From positions 12,593,541-12,657,540 of the forward strand of contig CM048849.1 of the NCBI GenBank assembly GCA_026545225.1: DNA of 64,000 nt, read 5' to 3'. This stretch comes from Cornus controversa. Taxonomy: Eukaryota; Streptophyta; Magnoliopsida; Cornales; Cornaceae. The notes below the pieces were generated by a model. That model was not told the origin of the DNA. It saw only the letters and a program-made list of their open reading frames with translations, and made no database searches. Positions 11,567 to 21,214 of the stretch are shown one piece after another (position 1 is the first letter of the stretch; each line of letters starts with the position of its first letter). A program made the translations under genes and the position numbers.

Positions 11567-11710
11567 ATTTTCAGTCTAACTCTCAGTCTCAAATAAATGT
11601 TCTTCTTCTAAGTCTTGGGCCCTAATTTCTCCCCTATGTTGATGTAAGGTTCTTTCAAGTTCAGGGTTATATGGGACTATTGGTGTATCTAGAGACCGAC
11701 GACCCAACAT
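11567..11710 (-). other. GRRS leader peptide frame before gag, one stop codon (element C)
   Basis: From ATG at 11710 the frame reads MLGRRSL ... ELERTL ... and stays open for 44 codons, until TAG at 11576-11578. It is in phase with the gag ORF that restarts at Met 11566. The same leader (M-L/Q-GRRS ... ELERTLRQ) is fused to Gag without a stop in A1 and A2. In element B it is again separated from gag by a stop. It is either a decayed N-terminus or a recoded leader. Confidence 0.75.
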
Positions 11711-12063
11711 ATACCACAAGGACTAAGAATTAATAAATAAATAAATAAATGAACAACTAACTAAAATTAAATAAATAAGAAAAGAAACTAAAATAAAATA
11801 TAATTAAATAAATAAAATAAAATAATAACAAATGAAAGCAAAATACTAACTAGAATAAGCAAGCACAAGTAATTTGAATATGAAAAGCTCACAGAGATTT
11901 ACGATGAATTCCACTCCTCTATTCTCGGTTCGTAACCAAAAGTACCTGTACTCAAAAAAATGAAAAAAATTGAAATGGATCAGAAAAGAGTAAAGAAAAA
12001 TCCTAACTTAACAATTAAATTAAAACTAATCTTAAGACTAGGCACCAAAATGATTCAAGCAAG

Positions 12064-12081
12064 TCCCCGGCAACGGCGCCA
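12064..12081 (-). promoter_or_regulatory. Primer-binding site, tRNA-Asp type (element C)
   Basis: On the minus strand TGGCGCCGTTGCCGGGGA lies 5 nt downstream of the 5' LTR. It is complementary to the 3' end expected of plant tRNA-Asp, the primer site seen in Athila-type elements. Confidence 0.92.
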
Positions 12082-12086
12082 AAAAT

Positions 12087-13457
12087 TGATGTGATTTCAA
12101 TTATACTTAACCACTCGCAATAGAACGAGTCCTCGTAGGACAGGGCTATATAGAGGGTGTCGAACCTCAAGGACTTGCAAGGTTGAATTGTTATGTTACT
12201 CAGTCTTTGAATTAATTCTAAAATAATTGGAAACAAATTGTTGATGTTTGATCATGAAATTAATTGAGAAAATTAAAGCTTTTTATAAATTGTTGTTATG
12301 AAATTTAATCAGGAAGAGAAGATCCTGGGAACTGACTTCACCACTAACCCTCTAACAATGACAATTGTACTAAATTGGGACGTTACTCTATGCATTCAGA
12401 AAAGAATGGCTACAAGCCTAATTCAATTCTATCAAGGGAATTCGTTCAACATTCAATTAAGCATAACTCGTCTTCGCTTAGCATGGCCTATACAACTGAC
12501 TAATTAATGATGTTATAACCCATCTTTGCTCAGTACGAATTATCAAAAATCTAAATTGAACGATATGTGAAAACTATTGTATAACCTGTCTTAACAAAAT
12601 CACAGAAGTTGAAAAGAACAAACCCTAATCATTGCAAATTTAAATTCATTCTACAAGAACAATAATAAATGTGCAATGAATCAATACATTCAAATTGAAA
12701 GCAATAGCACAGCTATTATTTATGTCTCGGTTATACAATCAATGCACAAAGTAATTTATTCCCAAATTAGTATACAACTTAAAACATTGAAAGACAGGTT
12801 AGGGTTACGTCACTTCCCCGGAATAGTGTTTAGCCGCTCATGATCGGATGTCCAAGCTTGAACGATGGTGAAATCGCCATCCTCTTGTCCGTATCGTCAC
12901 GAATCGCCTCTGTATTTCTCTCTGTGTTCCTCCTTTTCCAGAATACCCTAGTTTTTCTTTGTTTCGTCATTTTTACTTTGCGAAAACAAACCAACGGGAC
13001 ACCTGGCCTTCCCAAAGTGGCAAGTGCGCATAAGAAAATGGCACTTGCTCCTCACAAAATGGCATTTGCGCCCAAAAAGTGGCAGCTGCGCAAATAGGGC
13101 AGAAAGTTGATGAAAACGTCCGTTTTAGGAAATTTTTGTGAAATATGAAATTGTGCAGAATTGAATTTCCTTCAACCCACGCGGAGTTTGGGTCGTTTTG
13201 ACAATCGTGTATGGAGATATGGTCTGAATACCAAAACGGGTCCAAGACTTTTTAGGCCTGAATTGGCCCAATCTTCAATGTGAATAGGCCTAACACCATC
13301 TGTAGCCCAATTGCACCATTATTAATTAGAATTACTCTTAATCACCTGAAATTATGAAAAGATTAAAATTATTAATAAAAATACGAAATAAATATTACTA
13401 AGATACTAATTTATATAATTTTAAGGGCATTGAATATGCAATATTTATTACTTATCA
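12087..13457 (-). repeat. Element C 5' LTR
   Basis: The second 1371-bp LTR copy, directly followed on the minus strand by the primer-binding site. It drives transcription of the element and supplies the R region. The short ORF ending Met-Ser-Gly-stop lies at 12828-12839. The target duplication GACAG follows at 13458. Confidence 0.95.
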
Positions 13458-13462
13458 GACAG

Positions 13463-13738
13463 CCTTCCCCACGCTCCTCACCGGCTCGTGGCGCCGGTGT
13501 CGGGGAAGGCACTGATGTGTCTCGCTTGCCCGGGCCACCTCTAGGTCCAGTTTGGGACCAGTTCGGATTAGTTTGATTTTTTATTTTTTTTAAATTTGAA
13601 AAACCATTTTTTGAAAATACTTACAAATTCCAAAAAATTCTAAAAATTTTTTTGGGTAACCTCTTGGGCACAGATACTCTTGGGTTTTAAATTTCAAATT
13701 AAAATGAGGTTCCCTTGTGGTTAAAGTAGCATAAAAAG
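13463..13738 (+). mobile_element. Element D' LTR, second part
   Basis: It continues the LTR that element C interrupted. It ends with GAAATTT-rich DNA and AAAATGAGGTTCCCTTGTGG, which matches the D LTR (reverse of about 3205-3240) in the correct order. It is then cut by the insertion of A1 at 13739. The remaining half of this LTR is not found next to A1. Confidence 0.6.
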
Positions 13739-13920
13739 TGATAAGTGTTCAATTCTATGCATTTGAACCCTTTTATTTTATATGTTAGTTCCGTTTTTAT
13801 GATTACCGAGATATGATTACGGTATTTTTGTGTTTTTGATGTATTGCAGGTCTTGTAGTAAAAGGAGCCAAGTTTGAGGCCATTTGCAGCTGAAGAGAAA
13901 AGTCAGAATTGCAGCCAAGG

Positions 13921-14036
13921 CATCTCGATCAATTGAGATGTTGATCTCGATCAATCGAGATCTCGATTGATTGAGATCTCATTTCGATTGATCGAAATCT
14001 CGATCAATTGAGATCCAATCTCGATTGATCGAGATT
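13921..14036. repeat. Palindromic TCGAT-NN-ATCGA array, six units (A1 5' LTR)
   Basis: Six near-perfect dyads of the form TCGAT-CA-ATCGA or TCGAT-TG-ATCGA, often extended to ATCTCGAT...ATCGAGAT, lie head to tail in both orientations. The array is upstream of the presumed TATA region. Three units carry one substitution (for example ATTGA). The same array occurs in every A LTR in the window. Confidence 0.93.
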
Positions 14037-14085
14037 TTGCAGAAGCCACTTGGCCACTTGCTCACCTGCTTTCCCACTTGAAACA

Positions 14086-15595
14086 TGATAGGCGTTGAAT
14101 GTTACGCATTCTAGCCTCTTAACTTATGTATTTTATTCTCTTAGTGATAGATTATTTTGTGATTTTACTTTGTTTTAGTGTTTTCTGTATTTTCAGGGCC
14201 TTAATGATTATTTCAGTTAAAACCGTGCTTTTGGGTTTTTAAAGAAGACATCCAAGATGGTGAGATGAAGCCTACATCAAGGAGATTCACTCAACGATTT
14301 ATTTCAACTCAATTCAGCCCAAGAAAGAGGTCCAAGAGAATTACAGCTGCTTAAGAAGGTTTCGGGCCTGAAGCCCAAATCTGCGCATAATACAGTCTTA
14401 ATCCCGTTTTGGAAAACGGACCAGAAGTCTTATTTCTGAGCCTCAAATCGACATTATTTTCTCGTGAGGTTGAACGAAATTTGATTCTGCACACTTTTGT
14501 ATTTCACGAAAATTCCGTAAATCGGACTTCTAGTGGGTCAAAAGTCGGGCCGAAGTCAGCAGGAAAAACCCACCTGATTAGTGCTGCGGGAAACCCTAAT
14601 TAATTACTAATTGGATTAGGACATTGGTGTATTCTCTTGGAGAATAAAGTGAAGACGTGGAGGCTGAATTGGGAGAGCTTACAGAGAGATTGGAGAGTCT
14701 GAGAGGGCTGAGAAGAGAACAGAAACATATTGCAGAGCCATTGGAGAACGAAGTCAGACGTATAATTCCAAAAGATGATGTCTTCTTCCTCAACAGTTGA
14801 AGCTTCTTCTTCTACCATGAGCGGCTAGTTCATCCACTAGGGTTTTGATGTAGCCCTAACAAAGCATCAATGGTTTGATTGTTTTAATTATTGGGGACCT
14901 TTATATACATGCATAGATTGTGTAATTGTGAGGATTCTTATTAAGGAATTGAGCAATAAAAGTCTTGTAAATTCAATCTCAATGATTTCTTATCTTGTCT
15001 TAGATATTTAGTTGTTGTTATTGAACTCAATTTCTCTTATTTTCTGTTATCATGAGAGAGATTATTACACAATGGTAATCACTGAATATATTGTTATGAG
15101 CTTTGATGGATTATGCCTAGAGAAGATGAACCATACTGCACCCTAGATTAGAGTAGTTAGGCAGATGGCCCATGCCAATCGAAGATAGTCCATGACTTAG
15201 CCTTAATCATATGTTATCTTCTTGACGGATGAAGGTGAGCTTGTAGCCACCGACACCACTTATGCATGATGTAATTCCCCTATAGTTGATTCAATTGACC
15301 ATTGATTGTGGAGTTAGTGGTGAAGTCAAACACCCTAGGTTTCTCTCTTATTATCTTCACTATCTTGTTTACTTTGATTTATTTTATTTTATCTTTTTAA
15401 TTAGTTTAAAAATCAGAATTGTTTTCTTATAAATTTAATTAGAATTAGTTCCGTAATCCAAATCGTCAGACCATAATCCCTGAGGTACGATACCCATTCC
15501 TTTCGATAGCCCTATTCTGCAAGGAATTCGTTCTATTGCGAAGTGTGGAAATTTTTAATTGGTATACTTTTTGAGTCACACTCACACACGAATCA
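14086..15595 (+). mobile_element. Solo LTR of Athila family B inside the A1 5' LTR
   Basis: TGATAGGCGTTGAATG ... CACACGAATCA, 1510 bp, with neither primer-binding site nor polypurine tract attached. The flanks are AAACA (14081-14085) and CAACA (15596-15600). The uninterrupted sister LTRs read CAACAAAATCCCC here, so this is a 5-bp target duplication with one later mutation. A solo LTR forms when the two LTRs of an inserted element recombine. TATA lies near 14898 (TTTATATACA); the short ORF ending Met-Ser-Gly-stop is at 14817-14828. Confidence 0.95.
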
Positions 15596-15600
15596 CAACA

Positions 15601-15686
15601 AAATCCCCCTTTTTGCACGACTTAGGGGGATCGTCTGACTTGAACAAGACCCTTGGGGACCTTCTTGATACAAGGGATATATATAT

Positions 15687-15735
<49 letters not shown>
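15601..15735 (+). promoter_or_regulatory. Hairpin and (TA)n promoter-like region of the A1 LTR
   Basis: A stem AATCCCCCT / AGGGGGATT with a 13-nt loop lies near 15603-15635. About 45 bp further on is a long TA run (15676-15734), then GGTGGGCCCC. This order is the same in all A LTRs, although the TA run varies in length. The TA run is the best candidate for the TATA region, by position only. Confidence 0.6.
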
Positions 15736-15736
<1 letters not shown>

Positions 15737-16705
15737 TGGGCCCCAAGGTTGAAAAAGGAAGCCTAAAAGCACCAAAAAGCCACATATCTCACATATCTCT
15801 CAACAGACATCAGATTATCCAAGGAGAGACATTCGGGAGAGGAAGAGGAGGAGCTGAACCAGACCAAGAAGCTTCACTTTCTTCATCAATGGAAGAGTGC
15901 AAGGCAACCATGAGCAACTAACTCTTCTACTAGGGTGTTGGTTTCAACCCCTAGCCATGTAAACTTGTTCATCTTTGTAGCACTTGGGATTTGTAATTAA
16001 ATGTTGATTATTTAGCCTAGTGATCATGTACACTAATACATTTCTTTTATATATTCATATGATTTTGGTTTTATTCTTGTCTTAGAGTATAATCTTCATG
16101 TGAATGCACAACATTTGCATATTCCACAAGAAGTGCAAATGATGGCTAGATAATGGTGTTTAAATGAATGTGTTGTGTTTGTTTGTATAAACCATGCCAA
16201 GATAAGGTAGTTTGGATGCATGTAGGTTTGCTTAGAGAGTAGGGTAATTAGGTAGTTAGTTAGGTTGAAGAGCTATGCTTGTTGAAGATGAATTATGATA
16301 GGTGGACAAACACATTGATCTTTTGATATGTCATTGAGGTCACATGCCTAATGACATTGTTAGACATTTAATTAATGAATCTCATGCTTGCTACACTTAT
16401 GAACATGTGAATGACTACTGGTGGAAACCAACCCTAGTTCTCTCTCCCATCCTTTACTCTTTAATTTTATTGTCATTAAATTCATGCAATAGTTTATAAA
16501 CAAAAATTCAAAAACCTATTTTTATGATTAAAGTGGAATTAATCTTTCTTTAAGACAATTATGACTAGTCCTCGTGGGATCGATACCCTCTATATAGAAC
16601 CTTATCTACAAAGATTCGTGCTCTTGCGAGTGGTTAAATTATATTTTGATAAAAAGGGCAAAATTAAGCTTACAATATAATCCGAGTTTAGCCACATCAA
16701 AATTT

Positions 16706-16723
16706 TGGCGCCGTTGCCGGGGA
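16706..16723 (+). promoter_or_regulatory. Primer-binding site, tRNA-Asp type (A1)
   Basis: TGGCGCCGTTGCCGGGGA lies 6 nt after the LTR end and is identical to the sites of A2, B and C. Confidence 0.92.
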
Positions 16724-16987
16724 CTACGGTTTAATTGTCGCCATTGAAAGATTAAATCTGGTTTAATTCCTAGGCTAGAAATTATTTCATTCTTTTTGTA
16801 TATATCTTGTTCTTATTTCTCAAATTTCTTGATTTTAGGTATACCACATAGCGGGCATCTAAAAGAGTTAAAGTTGGAACCCTTTGTGAGTATAACGTCT
16901 AAAATTAGTGGTTTGAGTTCATTCATATTTTTTTTGTATATATTATTGTTTATTTTTTGTATTGAGGTGTTGTTCTACTATTAATAA
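16724..16987 (+). other. A1 5' untranslated region between primer site and gag
   Basis: 264 bp, AT-rich, well conserved with A2 (36258-36521). A short frame (16796-16984) is open in both copies but has no recognisable similarity. It more likely holds packaging and dimerisation sequence than a gene. Confidence 0.5.
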
Positions 16988-17512
16988 ATGCTAGGTAGAC
17001 GGTCATTGTCACTTCCTTTGCTTCCTTGTAATATTGAACTTGAAAGAACACTTAGAAAATGTAGAGGAACCTCTAGGGACCCTATATTGCCTAGGACCAA
17101 AAACATGGACCCAAATGAAAGACAACCTCCCGGACTACCTCCTTTTAATCATGAACAACCACCTCCACCTCCACCTCCTCAAGGAGAGTTGCTTATGGAC
17201 TTTTACCTTCCGACTACATTTGAAGTACCTTCATGTATTCAATTTTCGGATGTAGTGGCAAATCAATTCGAAATAAAGTCCTCCACCATCAATCTTCTTA
17301 ATAGCTTCCATGGTCTCCCTAATGAGGATCCATACCGGCACTTAGATTACTTCCTTTCCGTGTGCTCCACCATTCGTGTACCACACTTTACGGAGGATGA
17401 TCTAAAGCTGCGTATGTTTCCATTCTCCCTAAAAGATAAAGCTAGAAGTTGGTTCAATTCCTTAGAACCTAACTCAATCCATTCTTGGGCGGAGATGATA
17501 AGGGTGAATTAG
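16988..17512 (+). pseudogene. Truncated Athila gag (A1)
   Basis: It starts with the MLGRRSL leader joined without a stop to Gag. A proline run and the capsid blocks DPYRHLDYFLSVC, FPFSLKDKARSWF and SWAEM follow. At SWAEM (about 17493) the sequence jumps into RT in another frame and stops at 17510-17512, while A2 continues with QIEFLKKYFPMGKT at the same place. The deletion removed the rest of Gag, the zinc knuckle and the whole protease. Confidence 0.9.
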
Positions 17513-20021
17513 TTCCCCAACGCACCACCACGGGCTGGAGAGTGTGCATAGATTATAGGAAATTAAATTCAGCCACTCGGAAAGATCACTTCCCCCTCCC
17601 ATTTATTAATCAAATCTTGGAGAGATTAGCCGGGCAAAGTTTTTATTGCTTTTTAGATGGATATTTCGGGTATAATTAGGTTGCTATAGACCCGAGGGAC
17701 CAAGAGAAAACCACCTTTACATGTCCTTTCGGTACATTTGCTTATAGACGCATGCCCTTTGGGTTGTGCAATGCACCGACGACTTTTCAACGGTGTATGA
17801 TGTCTGTCTTTTCGGACATGGTGGAAAAATTCTTGGAAGTGTTCATGGATGATTTTCCATTTTTGGGCCTTCATTTGAATAATGCCTCCAAAATCTATCC
17901 CGTGTTCTCAAACGATGTCGAGAGACCAACCTAATTCTTAGTTGGGAAAAGAGCCATTTTATGGTTCAAGAGGGTATTGTCCTGGGACACATTGTGTCTA
18001 AGAGAGGAATAGAGGTTGATAAAGCCAAGGTTGAACTCATTTCCAAACTTCCTCCACCATCAACGGTGAGAGAGATTCGTTCATTCCTTGGGCATGCGGG
18101 CTTTTATCGCCATTTCATCAAGGACTTTAGCAAGATCTCTCGGCCTTTGTGTCGCCTTCTTGAAAAAGAGTCTTGCTTTACCTTTGATGAAGCGTGCCTT
18201 AACGCTTTTGAAAAACTCTGCACCATGCTCACAACCGCCCCAATTCTAATCCCTCCAAATTGGGCTCTCCCATTTGAGATCATGTGTGATGCATCCGATT
18301 ATGCCATGGGTGCGGTCTTAGGGCAACGAGTAGACAAACTGCCACATGTCATCTACTACGCAAGTAAAACCCTTTCCGAGGCTCAAATCAATTATACCAC
18401 AATGGAAAAGGAGTTGCTTGCGGTAGTATTTGCATTAGACAAGTTTCGAGCTTATTTATTAGGTTCAAAGGTCATTGTCTATTCGGACCATGCTACCCTC
18501 CGGCATCTTTTGGCCAAAAGGGACACCAACCCTAGGTTGATCAGATGGATACTCTTGTTGCAAGAGTTCAATTTTGAGATTAGAGACAAAAAGGGAACTG
18601 AAAATGTGGTGGCTGACCACCTTTCTAAAATTCTTGTTGAATCCCTCCATAATTCCATTCCAGTTTGTGAATCCTTCCCAGATGAACAACTCTTTGTCAT
18701 TTCTCAAGAGAGTATTCCTTGGTATGCAGATGTGGTTAATTACTTGGCAACCGGTAAAATACCATCTTCTTGGACCAAACAAGAGAATGATCGTTTTCTT
18801 TCCCAATCACGATCATATTATTGGGACGATCCTCAATTGTTCAAATATTGCCCCGATCAAATAATTCGTAAGTGTGTACCCAACAGTGAATTCCAAAGCA
18901 TTCTCAAATTTTGTCATACACTCGCTTGTGGGGGACACTTTAGTGCTAAGAAAACCGCAGCAAAAATTCTTCAATGCGGATTTTTCTGGCCAACACTTCA
19001 TCGGGATGCATATTCATTCTGCCGCTCTTGTGAGCGATGTCAGCGCCTCGGCGCGATGTCTCGGAAGGACATGATGCCTCTTAACCCTATTCTTATTATT
19101 GAGATATTTGATGTGTGGGGCATTGACTTCATGGGACCATTTCCACCATCTACTGGTCATGAGTACATACTTGTGGCGGTGGACTACGTATCTAAGTGGA
19201 TAGAAGCCGTTGCTACCAAAACCAATGATCACGCAGTTATGATTAAGTTCATTCAAGCTAATATTTTTAGTCGGTTTGGTACGCCTTGGGCCATCATCAG
19301 TGACGGAGGTAAACATTTTTGTAACCGGTTCCTTCAAACTTTGCTTACCAAATACTCCATCACACACAAAGTAGCCACCCCGTACCATCCTCAAACTAGT
19401 GGCCAAGTAGAGGTATCCAATAGGGAGATTAAGAACATTCTTGAGAAAACCGTTCGGCCTGACGGGAAAGATTGGTCATTGCGACTAAATGATGCATTAT
19501 GGGCATACCGAACTGCATATAAAACTTCCATTGGAATGTCACCTTACCGGTTGGTTTATGGCAAAGCGTGCCATCTTCCGGTTGAATTGGAGCATAAAGC
19601 TATGTGGGCCACCAAAACTGTCAATTTTGACATGCAAAAGGCCGGATCTAATCACAAGCTTCAATTAAATGAATTGGAAGAATTGCGACATGACGCGTAT
19701 GAGAATGCGAAAATTTATAAGGCAAAGTCCAAAGCCTTTCATGATCGTAATATTTGAGTCAAAACATTTTTGCCGGGCCAAAAAGTATGGTTCTACAACT
19801 CACGCCTCCATTTGTTTCCCGAAAAACTTTGCTCCCGTTGGGATGGTCCATTTTTGGTTAACTCCGTCGCTCCCCACGGAGCGGTGGAATTGAAGGACTT
19901 GAAAGATGGCTCGTTGTTCAAAGTAAACGGGCAGCGTTTAAAAGTATGCGTGGATGACCAAGTCACCACCGAATACATGGATGTCGTCACTTTGACGGAT
20001 CCCGTATATTTTGACTCGTGA
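17494..20021 (+). pseudogene. Athila pol: RT, RNase H and integrase (A1, disabled)
   Basis: RT begins right after the deletion junction with GWRVCIDYRKLN and keeps FLDGY, MPFGLCNAPTTFQ and the catalytic FMDD (near 17848-17859). An in-frame TAG lies at 17677-17679, and one T has been lost just after FMDD, shifting the frame. From 17961 a 598-codon frame carries RNase H ([13 protein letters not shown], Asp110) and integrase. Integrase has an HHCC zinc finger (His319, His325, Cys357, Cys360) and a catalytic triad Asp389, Asp448, Glu484 with the classic 35-residue spacing. A TGA at 19755-19757 interrupts the C-terminus, which continues in frame to 20021. Without these breaks the proteins would copy element RNA into DNA and insert it. 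Confidence 0.92.
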
Positions 20022-20189
20022 GCCGATCCGGACGTCGTGCCATAGACGTGTAAGGTGGCGTACCCATGGTAGCTATCATGCTTCCATGATGTCCCTTTTT
20101 AATCCAAGGTAGGTTTTGTATCTAAGCAATTTTGTATCTAAGTCCCAAAAATCCAAGTCCATGAAGCATAACTTAAGCTGGCTGTTTTT

Positions 20190-20530
20190 GAGCATCTCGA
20201 TTGATCGAAACCAAGATCTCGATCAATCGAGATTTTGATTGATCGAGATCTCAGTCTCGATTGATCGAGATATTGCAGAGAATTACCAAATCCAAAGTCC
20301 CGAGAGGTAGTATTCTTCGATAGCACTTCGATGGGTCCTCGATTGATTAAAATTTTGATTGATCGAAATGGGATTTCGATTGATCGAAGTAAAATCTCGA
20401 TTCATTGAAGAAAGTCTCGATTAATCGAAGGAGAGATCTCGATCGATCGAAGCTGATCTCGATTGATCGAAGTTGGATTTCGATTAATCGAAATCTCGAT
20501 CAATCGAGATGCACATCTCGATCAATCAAG
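20190..20530. repeat. Internal palindromic TCGAT-NN-ATCGA array (A1)
   Basis: More than a dozen dyads of the LTR type, in both orientations and with various decay states, lie between pol and the third gene. A non-repeat interruption of about 60 bp near 20275-20335 contains CCGAGAGGTAGTATTCTTCG and also occurs in A2. The array ends about 30 bp before a CACGTG box. Confidence 0.93.
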
Positions 20531-20546
20531 ATGCATGCGATGCCTG

Positions 20547-20794
20547 CACGTGAGCCGAATTAGTACTTAAACCGTTGGGCTTCCCTCTCATTTTAAAAGA
20601 CCATCTGACTTCTTCCTTTTCTCCGTGCGATCCAGAGTCTTTCCAAGAGCCATCCCGCGCTTGATCGACCATTCCCGACCATCCACCTCCGTTTGACATA
20701 GTCCGAGATCGCTGCGAGCACACTCACGCTCTTCTCTTCGCGGCTGCGAGTTGGGTTTTCATCTTTGTGTGCCGTTCATCATCTTCACCTTGAG
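20547..20794 (+). promoter_or_regulatory. Putative internal promoter and 5' leader of the third Athila gene (A1)
   Basis: CACGTG (G-box core) lies at 20547-20552, then TAGTACTTAAACC, a weak TATA-like site (A2 has TTATTTAAAC). A CT-rich stretch resembling a plant 5' UTR (20580-20790) follows and ends at a strong splice donor. An internal or subgenomic transcript for this gene is an inference from layout. Confidence 0.45.
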
Positions 20795-21200
20795 GTAAGT
20801 GATGCATGGCTACATTTTGCGTACTTTCTCGCTATATTTGGTAGTTTTACGGCGTAATAAACATAGACAGACGATGTTGGGTTGGAATGGTGCATTTGCT
20901 ATGTTCATACTGGGATTTTTCGGGTTTCGGGGGGATCAAAATGCATGTATGGGAGAGATATGGCATTATTCTTGCTTCGAATGCTTAATGTACGGTTTGT
21001 AACCGCGGCCCCTTCGTTTCGGTTGCATCCGCTTACGCTGCCTCTTTGCGAGCGAATTTTTTGAATTCATATGTCAGCACCATGGACTAGGACCTCATTT
21101 TCATTTTTATTCATTTATTTTTATTCTTATTCTTAGTATTTTTTATTATTCCTTTTATTTTATTTTTATTTACGTAATTTTTGAAAAAAAAAAAATGCAG
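20795..21200 (+). other. Putative leader intron before the third gene (A1)
   Basis: The donor GAG|GTAAGTG is at 20795 and the acceptor ATGCAG is at 21200, after T-rich sequence. The ATG of the gene follows 14 bp later. Both splice sites are conserved in A2 (40173-40560) at the same distance from the ATG. Confidence 0.6.
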
Positions 21201-21214
21201 ACTGCTCCGAGATC

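Larger units (their letters stand above)
6006..13457 (-). mobile_element. Athila element C: complete, young, Gag-protease only
   Basis: This is a complete LTR retrotransposon on the minus strand, 7452 bp. It is flanked by the 5-bp target duplication GACAG (6001-6005 and 13458-13462). Its two 1371-bp LTRs look identical wherever I compared them, which implies recent insertion. It has a tRNA-Asp-type primer-binding site, one long gag-protease ORF and a polypurine tract (TTTGGGGGTG) directly before the 3' LTR. There is no reverse transcriptase, RNase H or integrase. The coding sequence stops just after the conserved linker that precedes RT in Athila, and about 1.75 kb of non-coding DNA follows. 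It can therefore only move with enzymes from another copy. Confidence 0.93.
13739..16699 (+). repeat. A1 5' LTR, interrupted by a solo B LTR
   Basis: TGATAAGTGTTCAATTC ... GCCACATCA, with TGAT/ATCA ends. About 1446 bp once the 1510-bp insertion and its 5-bp duplication are removed. In order it has the palindromic array, the CCCCCT hairpin, a (TA)n promoter-like stretch followed by GGTGGGCCCC, the short ORF ending ATGAGCAACTAA, and a U5 end that meets the primer-binding site. Confidence 0.93.

Noticed and set aside
13921-14036. CRISPR-like look of regularly repeated palindromes
   Set aside because: No unique spacers, repeats in both orientations, no cas genes, and the context is a plant LTR.
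15559-15921. 120-codon ORF across the A1 LTR and similar ORFs in the other A LTRs
   Set aside because: It crosses a TA microsatellite and a nested LTR junction and has no protein similarity; only its last few codons (the short ORF end) look conserved.
16706-16723. Possible tRNA gene fragment
   Set aside because: Only 18 nt match a tRNA 3' end; the position after the LTR shows it is a primer-binding site.
20138-20326. ORFs rich in Ser-Ile-Asp-Arg through the palindromic arrays (also near 25674-26141, 35066-35329, 39576-39881)
   Set aside because: They translate the TCGATTGATCGA repeat itself; similar reading appears on both strands because the unit is palindromic. Not a protein gene.
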